Of a stretch of 9,208 bases of DNA, positions 5,391-9,208 are shown piece by piece. Source of the stretch: Desulfovibrio sp. Lineage in GTDB: Bacteria > Desulfobacterota > Desulfovibrionia > Desulfovibrionales > Desulfovibrionaceae. A model generated the notes under the pieces. The model was given only the letters and a program-made list of their open reading frames with translations, did not search any database and had not been told where the DNA came from. Made by a program: the position numbers and the translations under genes. The stretch is taken from assembly GCA_014804865.1 (NCBI GenBank), contig JAAUYY010000005.1:5164-14371 (forward strand), given 5' to 3'. Numbering within the stretch: position 1 is the first letter of the stretch; each line of letters begins with the position of its first letter.

Positions 5391-6181
5391 GTCCGACGGC
5401 GTTTACCGTCGGCAATATACAGATACATTGGTATGGATTAATGTATCTCGCGGGATTCGCCCTGGGATGGGCGCTTGGGCGATACCGCGCTTCGCGACCG
5501 GACTCCGGATGGACTAAAACAGAAGTCGATGATCTGCTTACGGCGACAATGCTTGGCGTTATCCTGGGAGGTCGCCTCGGGTATGTCTTATTTTACGATC
5601 TTCCCTCCTATCTTTCAGATCCTCTGGAAATAATCAAGATCTGGCATGGAGGAATGTCGTTTCACGGGGGGTTGCTGGGCGCTCTCGCGGCTTTCCTGTA
5701 TTTCGCGAAGACGCGCCGAAAATCCTTCTGGGATGTGTCCGATTTCGTAACTCCGCTTGTGCCGCAAGCGATTTTCTGGGGCAGGCTTGGCAATTTCATA
5801 AACGGCGAGCTCTGGGGCAAACCGACGGATCTTTCCTGGGGAGTTATTTTTCGCGGCGCGGGCGAGCTACCCAGGCACCCCACGCAATTATACGAAGCCC
5901 TAATCGAAGGATTGCTGCTTTTTATCGTAATATGGGTTTACTCTTCAAAGAAACGAAGACCGGGGCAGATATCGGGGCTTTTCGCGGTCGGGTATGGAGT
6001 AGGCAGAATTCTCATTGAATTTGTGCGGCTTCCCGACGCGCATATTGGCTATATCGCGTTCGGATGGCTCACTATGGGCCAGATTTTGTGCGGGCCTCTG
6101 ATTCTTGTCGGCTTATGGCTACTCTTTCGCAAACCGGCCTCAAGCGACGAAAAGACGCGCGAATCGAAGGTAGGCCAATAA
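5372..6181 (+). CDS. lgt: Prolipoprotein diacylglyceryl transferase Lgt
   Basis: A 269-aa integral inner-membrane enzyme that transfers the diacylglyceryl group of phosphatidylglycerol to the lipobox cysteine of prolipoproteins, the first step of lipoprotein maturation. The signature is complete: HGGMSFHGG with His98, and GRLGNFINGELWGKPTD at 137-153 with Arg138, Asn141 and Glu146 (equivalent to E. coli His103, Arg143, Asn146 and Glu151). HPTQLYEA (169-176) and the C-terminal GRILIEFVRLPD (211-222) are also present. Several membrane helices are evident, for example residues 21-36, 57-76, 99-111, 178-190 and 236-252. The start is ATG 5372, preceded by GGAG (5363-5366) at 5 nt, within the end of moaC. 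Two predicted lipoprotein genes lie on either side of this operon. The C-terminus ends in a short charged tail. Confidence 0.98.
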   Translation: MFRHTISPTAFTVGNIQIHWYGLMYLAGFALGWALGRYRASRPDSGWTKTEVDDLLTATMLGVILGGRLGYVLFYDLPSYLSDPLEIIKIWHGGMSFHGGLLGALAAFLYFAKTRRKSFWDVSDFVTPLVPQAIFWGRLGNFINGELWGKPTDLSWGVIFRGAGELPRHPTQLYEALIEGLLLFIVIWVYSSKKRRPGQISGLFAVGYGVGRILIEFVRLPDAHIGYIAFGWLTMGQILCGPLILVGLWLLFRKPASSDEKTRESKVGQ

Positions 6182-6186
6182 AACTC

Positions 6187-6201
6187 CCCGCGTAGCGCGG
6201 G
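6187..6201. repeat. Small GC-rich hairpin after lgt
   Basis: CCCGCG (6187-6192) and CGCGGG (6196-6201) form a perfect 6-bp stem with a 3-nt loop, 5 nt after the lgt stop codon. No T run follows, so it is not a standard intrinsic terminator. It may protect or weakly end the lgt transcript, but this is uncertain. Confidence 0.4.
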
Positions 6202-6235
6202 AAAGGAATATTGCTGGGAAACGTTTTTATCCGTA

Positions 6236-6264
6236 GATTCGATAGATAATTTATTAATTATAAT
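6236..6264 (+). promoter_or_regulatory. Possible promoter of the DsbA-like lipoprotein gene
   Basis: The gap between lgt and the lipoprotein gene is distinctly AT-rich (6240-6270) and contains a perfect TATAAT (6259-6264) ending 18 nt before the ATG at 6283. The -35 region (about 6236-6241) is poor. With this -10, the start of transcription would fall close to the Shine-Dalgarno at 6273, leaving a very short leader. An alternative pair, TTGCTG (6211-6216) and TAGATT (6234-6239) with a 17-bp spacer, is also possible. Confidence 0.3.
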
Positions 6265-6282
6265 TAAACAGCGAGGAAAAGC

Positions 6283-7113
6283 ATGAAAAGACAAATCGCT
6301 CTCTTATTTTTAATCCCGTTTGTATTGCTGGGGTGCGCCGCTAAATCTTCTGATTCCGAAGATTCGATGATCGTTGTCAACGACTCCCCCGGAGGAGGGA
6401 CAAACGCGTTTAATCCTTATATGAATAAGACTTTGCCCAACACGCGCTCGAGCGGCGGGGACGAGGCCCGTATGCTCGACGCCATGGGAGCGGTCAATCA
6501 GACTATCGAAGGCGAGGCGGCGCATAGAAGAAATTGGCGCGAAGAAATTTACCCAATCGTCTTCGGCGATAAATCCGCGCCGTCGGAAATAATCGTCCTT
6601 CTGAATTTTTCCAGCCCCGACAGCGAAAAGGTGTGGGATCAGGTCGTCGAAGCGAGCAAATCCCTGTCGCCGCAAAGTTGCAAAATCGCGGTCTTCGGCA
6701 GAAGCAAGGAAAATTACGGCACTGATCTTATGGGGCTCGCCATATGGCTCGCGCATTCGCGAAAGGGACAGGCGATGCCATACCTGACTTACGCTCTGAA
6801 AAAATGGAACGAGGTCAAGGCGGCCCAGAAGAGAAGCGGCGGAGCCAAAAACTTTACGAACGAATACGACGCCGTAGCCACGTCCAAGGATTTCCCAATT
6901 CATTACGGCTATATTTCCGGACTTAAGCCGCCGATCCCGGCTAATCAGGAACTCGCGGTCGCCAAATATTGCTACGACGCGGGCAACGTCAATATGTATC
7001 AGGCGACCCAAATAGAGCGTTATTACGGCATAAAATCGTTGCCCGCGGTGGTCGCGAACGGGCGCGTTTTATCAAAGCCGACAGCCGCGAGTATTCTGGC
7101 CGCGCTGAAATAA
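6283..7113 (+). CDS. DsbA-like (thioredoxin-fold) lipoprotein lacking the CxxC cysteines
   Basis: A 276-aa lipoprotein: signal peptide with lipobox LLGC (Cys18; Ala at +2 and +3 suggests outer-membrane sorting if Lol rules apply). A low-complexity linker with a Gly-rich stretch (GGG at 37-39) and a helical segment (60-88) follow. From residue 89 it resembles DsbA/thioredoxin-like proteins: GDKSAPSEIIVLLNFSSPDS matches the usual G(D/N)xxAPVxIVEFxxxxCPxC start. At 111-114, where C-P-x-C is expected, it has S-P-D-S. A helical insertion (about 148-230) and the end YYGIKSLPAVVANGR (247-261), with the expected cis-proline (Pro254), complete the fold. Cys133 and Cys230 remain but are not in a CxxC. 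A disulfide exchange role is unlikely; a scaffold or binding role in the periplasm is an inference. GAGGA (6273-6277) precedes ATG by 5 nt. Confidence 0.82.
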   Translation: MKRQIALLFLIPFVLLGCAAKSSDSEDSMIVVNDSPGGGTNAFNPYMNKTLPNTRSSGGDEARMLDAMGAVNQTIEGEAAHRRNWREEIYPIVFGDKSAPSEIIVLLNFSSPDSEKVWDQVVEASKSLSPQSCKIAVFGRSKENYGTDLMGLAIWLAHSRKGQAMPYLTYALKKWNEVKAAQKRSGGAKNFTNEYDAVATSKDFPIHYGYISGLKPPIPANQELAVAKYCYDAGNVNMYQATQIERYYGIKSLPAVVANGRVLSKPTAASILAALK

Positions 7114-7129
7114 AGCGACAAGTTTTTAA

Positions 7130-7163
7130 GGCGCGTCGCGATAATCATGATTGACGACGCGCC
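7130..7163. repeat. Inverted repeat between the lipoprotein and nitroreductase genes
   Basis: GGCGCGTCG (7130-7138) and CGACGCGCC (7155-7163) are perfect 9-bp inverted arms. Between them is a perfect 10-bp palindrome AATCATGATT (7143-7152), so the whole forms a nested dyad. It starts 17 nt after the lipoprotein stop. No T run follows on the plus strand, so it is an atypical terminator at best; a protein-binding site or an mRNA 3'-end hairpin are alternatives. Confidence 0.5.
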
Positions 7164-7260
7164 GGGATCGTTTCGCGAAGGGAACGCGGGATATATCCGG
7201 GGCTGTCGCTATAAGCGGATAATCTCGCGCGAGCGCGCCAATTGCATGAAGGAGGATATT

Positions 7261-7782
7261 ATGAACAAGGTCATTGAAAATATTGAGACGCGACGCAGTT
7301 GTCGCAAATATAAACCCGAATTGCCTCCGCGAGAGACGCTCGAGGAAATCGCGCGCGCCGGAACCTTCGCCGCTTCGGGAAAGGGGAGGCAGTCCGCGAC
7401 TATCGTCGTCATAACGGATCGGGCGACTCGCGATCAGCTTTCCTCCATGAACGCGAAAATTCTGAAAACAAACGGAGATCCCTTTTATGGGGCGCCGTGT
7501 TTAATGCTCGTGTTGGCCGAGAGCTCAATTCCCACATATATAGCCGACGGCAGTCTGGTCATGGGAAACTTGATGCTCGCCGCTCATTCGCTTGGGCTGG
7601 GCAGTTGCTGGATTAACAGGGCAAAGGAAGAATTCGAAAGCCCAGAGGGCAAAGAATTGCTTAAAAAATGGGGCCTGCCCGAGACTCTGGCCGGAATTGG
7701 ACATTGCGTCCTGGGCTGGCCAGCGGACGAGACTCCCAGGGTCGCGCCGCGAAAACCGGATTATATAAGGTGGATAGAGTAA
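7261..7782 (+). CDS. Nitroreductase-family flavoprotein
   Basis: A 173-aa cytosolic protein of the FMN-dependent nitroreductase family, which reduces nitro-aromatics, quinones or other electron acceptors with NAD(P)H, usually as a homodimer. The N-terminal FMN-phosphate motif RRSCRKY (11-17) is present, then AASGKGRQSATIVVITD (37-53), where members of the family usually have A(P/S)SxxNxQPW, then GAPCLMLVLA (77-86) and DGSLVMGNLMLAAHSLGLGSCWI (96-118), the conserved dimer/FMN helix. The size is that of the short single-domain subgroup. The start is ATG 7261, because AAGGAGGA (7249-7256) ends 4 nt before it; in-frame ATGs at 7147 and 7246 lack such a site. The actual substrate cannot be told. 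It is 147 nt downstream of the lipoprotein gene, probably a separate transcript, and convergent with the next genes. Confidence 0.92.
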   Translation: MNKVIENIETRRSCRKYKPELPPRETLEEIARAGTFAASGKGRQSATIVVITDRATRDQLSSMNAKILKTNGDPFYGAPCLMLVLAESSIPTYIADGSLVMGNLMLAAHSLGLGSCWINRAKEEFESPEGKELLKKWGLPETLAGIGHCVLGWPADETPRVAPRKPDYIRWIE

Positions 7783-7790
7783 ATAGAACT

Positions 7791-7842
7791 CTGTTAACTT
7801 AAGAATATGTCTTCATAACAGTTTTTCAAACGGTTATGAGGA
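7791..7842 (+). terminator. Overlapping hairpins after the nitroreductase gene, possible terminator
   Basis: CTGTTA (7791-7796) can pair with TAACAG (7816-7821), enclosing an inner AAGA/TCTT stem (7801-7804 with 7810-7813), and is followed directly by TTTTT (7822-7826). This is a modest intrinsic terminator starting 9 nt after the stop. The same right arm is also the left arm of a second, longer dyad: 7810-7824 pairs with 7828-7842 across a 3-nt loop, with two non-Watson-Crick positions. The two foldings exclude each other. Confidence 0.5.
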
Positions 7843-7973
7843 AGATCATTCGCCAAAAAGCGCGGCGTTGGCTCATTCTCGCCGCTTATCGTATCAAATC
7901 CGGCTTTAGATGCTATTAAGACAGCTTTTAAGGTTGGCAATCGGCATAAATTCAAACAGAGTCAATAATAAAG

Positions 7974-7999
7974 AAGCCGCTGGCTAAAGCGGCTTTTCG
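7974..7999 (-). terminator. Terminator of the minus-strand Sel1/118-aa gene pair
   Basis: AAGCCGC (7974-7980) and GCGGCTT (7989-7995) form a 7-bp stem with an 8-nt loop just beyond the stop codon of the minus-strand gene. On the minus strand a T-rich tract (CTTTATTATT) follows; on the plus strand TTTTCGCTTTT lies around and after the stem. It can therefore serve both convergent transcripts. Confidence 0.72.
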
Positions 8000-8002
8000 C
8001 TT

Positions 8003-8359
8003 TTAAAGGTCAAGAATTTTTTTAGCCATAGCGAGAGATCCGCGAGCGTCTTCGGGCACGTCTATGGGGCGTCCCGCTAGAAAGCGGCTTAACGCGACCT
8101 GCATGAAAGCCATATTGGATTCAAATTTGTTCACTATTATGGACGAGCCGTCGTCGGCGACAACAATATCCGAGGCGTACAAGGTAATGGGATTTTTTTC
8201 CAGACCGGCGAGCTCGACCGTAATTTTCGCCGCTTTATCCTTGTACTTGATCTCCCTGATCACGCCGATTCCTTCGAGATTTGGATACACGAGTTTCTCC
8301 ATAATCATTTTTAAAGCTATCTCGACGACCTTTTCTCTGCTTTTCTGTATGAGACCCAT
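8003..8359 (-). CDS. Conserved-looking hypothetical protein, 118 aa
   Basis: A 118-aa protein with no signal peptide or membrane segment. Residues 1-24 form a likely amphipathic helix (MGLIQKSREKVVEIALKMIM). Alternating beta-like segments follow at about 31-39 (IGVIREIKY), 44-51 (AKITVELAG), 57-68 (PITLYASDIVVA) and 73-79 (SIIVNKF), and then a helix (82-94) and a Pro-containing link to a short C-terminal helix. The alternation of hydrophobic and charged residues and ordinary codon use make it look like a real, folded protein; I do not recognise the family. It starts 20 nt after the stop of the Sel1-repeat gene, with GGAG (8371-8368) 8 nt before ATG, so both are probably in one transcript. A role linked to the Sel1 protein is only a guess from position. 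Confidence 0.75.
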   Translation of the reverse strand: MGLIQKSREKVVEIALKMIMEKLVYPNLEGIGVIREIKYKDKAAKITVELAGLEKNPITLYASDIVVADDGSSIIVNKFESNMAFMQVALSRFLAGRPIDVPEDARGSLAMAKKILDL

Positions 8360-8379
8360 ATCAATTTCTCCGGCCGCGT

Positions 8380-9208
8380 TCAGGGCTGAATAGTCCGCGA
8401 ATGAGGCGCTGGTTTTTTGGGCTCGGATTTCTTCGCTTTTTTGGGCGGCTGTTTGACGACCGTTTTAGCGGTTTGAGTTTGTTTCGCGGCTTTGGGAGCG
8501 GCGGGCGAAGCTTGTCCGCGAAGCGCGGCCAGCGCGTCGGGATCGCCGTTTTTAGCGGCCAGTCTATACCAGCGGTTAGCTTCCGTCAGATTGGCGGGAA
8601 CGCCTGTTCCCTGCTCGTACATCAAGCCAAGGCTGTATTGCGCGCTGGGCTCGTTTAGTTCGGCCGCTTTCCTGTATAATTCTATCGCCTTGCCGTAATC
8701 CTGATCTACTCCCTTGCCCTGCTCGTACATGAAACCAAGATTGTAAATTGCCTCGGGATAGTCGCGCTCGACCGCTTTTTCGTACAGTCGAATAGCTTTT
8801 TGATAATCTTGCGCAAAGCCTTTGCCTTCGGCGTACATATAGGCGAGATTGTTGATCGCTTTTAGATGATCCTGATCGGCGGCCTTCTCGAACCAGTGAG
8901 CGGCTCGCGTGTCGCTCTGATTTTGCGTCCGGGAATTGAGATAGATCCATCCAAGCGAATATTGCGCGTCCGCCAATCCCTGATTCGCGGCTCTTCCATA
9001 CCAGTCGAGAGCCGAGTCTTCGCTTTTGCGCAAGCCCCTGCCATGGGCGTAAAGATAACCCAGATTATACTGCGCGGACGCCAAGCCCTCTTCGGCGGCT
9101 TTCTTGAACCAACGCGCGGCCTCGCTATAATTTCGCTTTACTCCTTCTCCCGCGGAGTAAGCCATGCCAAGGGCGTTTTGCGCTCTGATATCGCCTTTTT
9201 CGGCCGCC
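8380..9208 (-). CDS. Sel1-repeat (TPR-like) protein, N-terminus outside the window
   Basis: The frame is open to the right edge, so the start is outside; the ATG at 9165 is internal, since AAEKGDIRAQNALG precedes it in frame and completes a repeat. The 275 visible residues hold six Sel1-like units of about 36 residues, beginning near 8, 43, 80, 117, 152 and 188, with the pattern AxAQYNLGxMYxxGxGVxxDYxxAxxWYxxAA, and the start of a seventh. The third unit (WIYLNSRTQNQSDTRAAHWFEKAA) lacks the G-x-G turn. A tail of about 42 residues rich in Lys, Pro and Ala (from 234) ends the protein. Sel1 solenoids bind other proteins and are often found in secreted or periplasmic proteins; the missing N-terminus would show whether it is exported. 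The 118-aa gene follows after 20 nt. Confidence 0.93.
   Translation of the reverse strand, partial: AAEKGDIRAQNALGMAYSAGEGVKRNYSEAARWFKKAAEEGLASAQYNLGYLYAHGRGLRKSEDSALDWYGRAANQGLADAQYSLGWIYLNSRTQNQSDTRAAHWFEKAADQDHLKAINNLAYMYAEGKGFAQDYQKAIRLYEKAVERDYPEAIYNLGFMYEQGKGVDQDYGKAIELYRKAAELNEPSAQYSLGLMYEQGTGVPANLTEANRWYRLAAKNGDPDALAALRGQASPAAPKAAKQTQTAKTVVKQPPKKAKKSEPKKPAPHSRTIQP

Noticed and set aside
6310..7011. Minus-strand open frame of 233 codons opposite the DsbA-like lipoprotein
   Set aside because: The plus-strand gene has a signal peptide, lipobox, SD and thioredoxin-like pattern. The reverse frame has no SD or recognisable domain, so it is a shadow.
7147..7260. N-terminal extension of the nitroreductase from ATG 7147
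   Set aside because: The extension begins inside the nested palindrome and has no SD. AAGGAGGA at 7249-7256 fits ATG 7261, where the family N-terminus begins.
7814..7838. Possible Xer dif site, because of CATAA...TTATG symmetry
   Set aside because: A dif site has a 6-bp centre between 11-bp arms. Here the inner arms are separated by 13-15 bp and the flanks do not resemble the XerC and XerD arms.
7836..7919. Small open frame of 27 codons (MRKIIRQKARRWLILAAYR...)
   Set aside because: There is no Shine-Dalgarno before the ATG, and the start overlaps the right arm of a hairpin. The length and composition are compatible with chance.
1..9208. Mobile elements, toxin-antitoxin, defence genes, CRISPR, tRNA or rRNA
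   Set aside because: I looked for transposase or integrase motifs, regular short repeats and cloverleaf or rRNA-like stretches on both strands and saw none. The window is made of core and envelope genes.

Overview
The window looks like chromosomal DNA of a flagellated, diderm bacterium. Both flagellins carry a central segment (KIHFGTMND.AEDYYYI.IGDCTASA) and a C-terminus that resemble Desulfovibrio-type flagellins as I remember them. Two predicted lipoproteins, Lgt and sigma-54/sigma-28 type flagellar promoters fit a member of the Desulfovibrionales (Thermodesulfobacteriota). The taxonomic call is an inference from these motifs. There is no sign of a phage, insertion sequence, CRISPR array, rRNA or tRNA.

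Layout. Positions 1-213 are the 3' end of an Hsp90 (htpG) gene with a strong terminator. Two paralogous flagellin genes follow in tandem on the minus strand (559-1455 and 2091-2972), each with its own terminator and promoter. The promoter-distal copy appears to use sigma-54 (TGGCACG-N4-CTGCA) with a leader of about 200 nt. The other copy has a near-consensus sigma-28 promoter with a leader of about 73 nt. In both leaders the Shine-Dalgarno sequence sits in the loop of the same 6-bp hairpin (ACATTC/GAATGT). The second flagellin has a further upstream hairpin whose hexaloop is AUGGAC. This is the layout expected for CsrA (or FliW-CsrA) control of flagellin translation.

Positions 3433-6181 hold a plus-strand run: a small lipoprotein of unknown function, a DUF457/YdjM-like membrane metal-dependent hydrolase, moaC (molybdenum cofactor synthesis) and lgt (prolipoprotein diacylglyceryl transferase). 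moaC and lgt overlap by 19 nt. After an AT-rich gap comes a second lipoprotein (6283-7113). It has a DsbA/thioredoxin-like fold, but the CxxC site reads S-P-D-S, so it is probably redox-inactive. A small nitroreductase-family flavoprotein (7261-7782) follows. Convergent to it, on the minus strand, lie an unrecognised 118-aa protein and upstream of that a Sel1-repeat protein with a Lys/Pro/Ala-rich tail, which runs off the right edge.

The genes are mostly housekeeping, motility and envelope functions. Lgt would lipidate the two lipoproteins beside it. I see no multi-gene system that is clearly new. The most interesting signals are the paired CsrA-like hairpins and split sigma-factor use of the two flagellins, and the cysteine-free DsbA-like lipoprotein.
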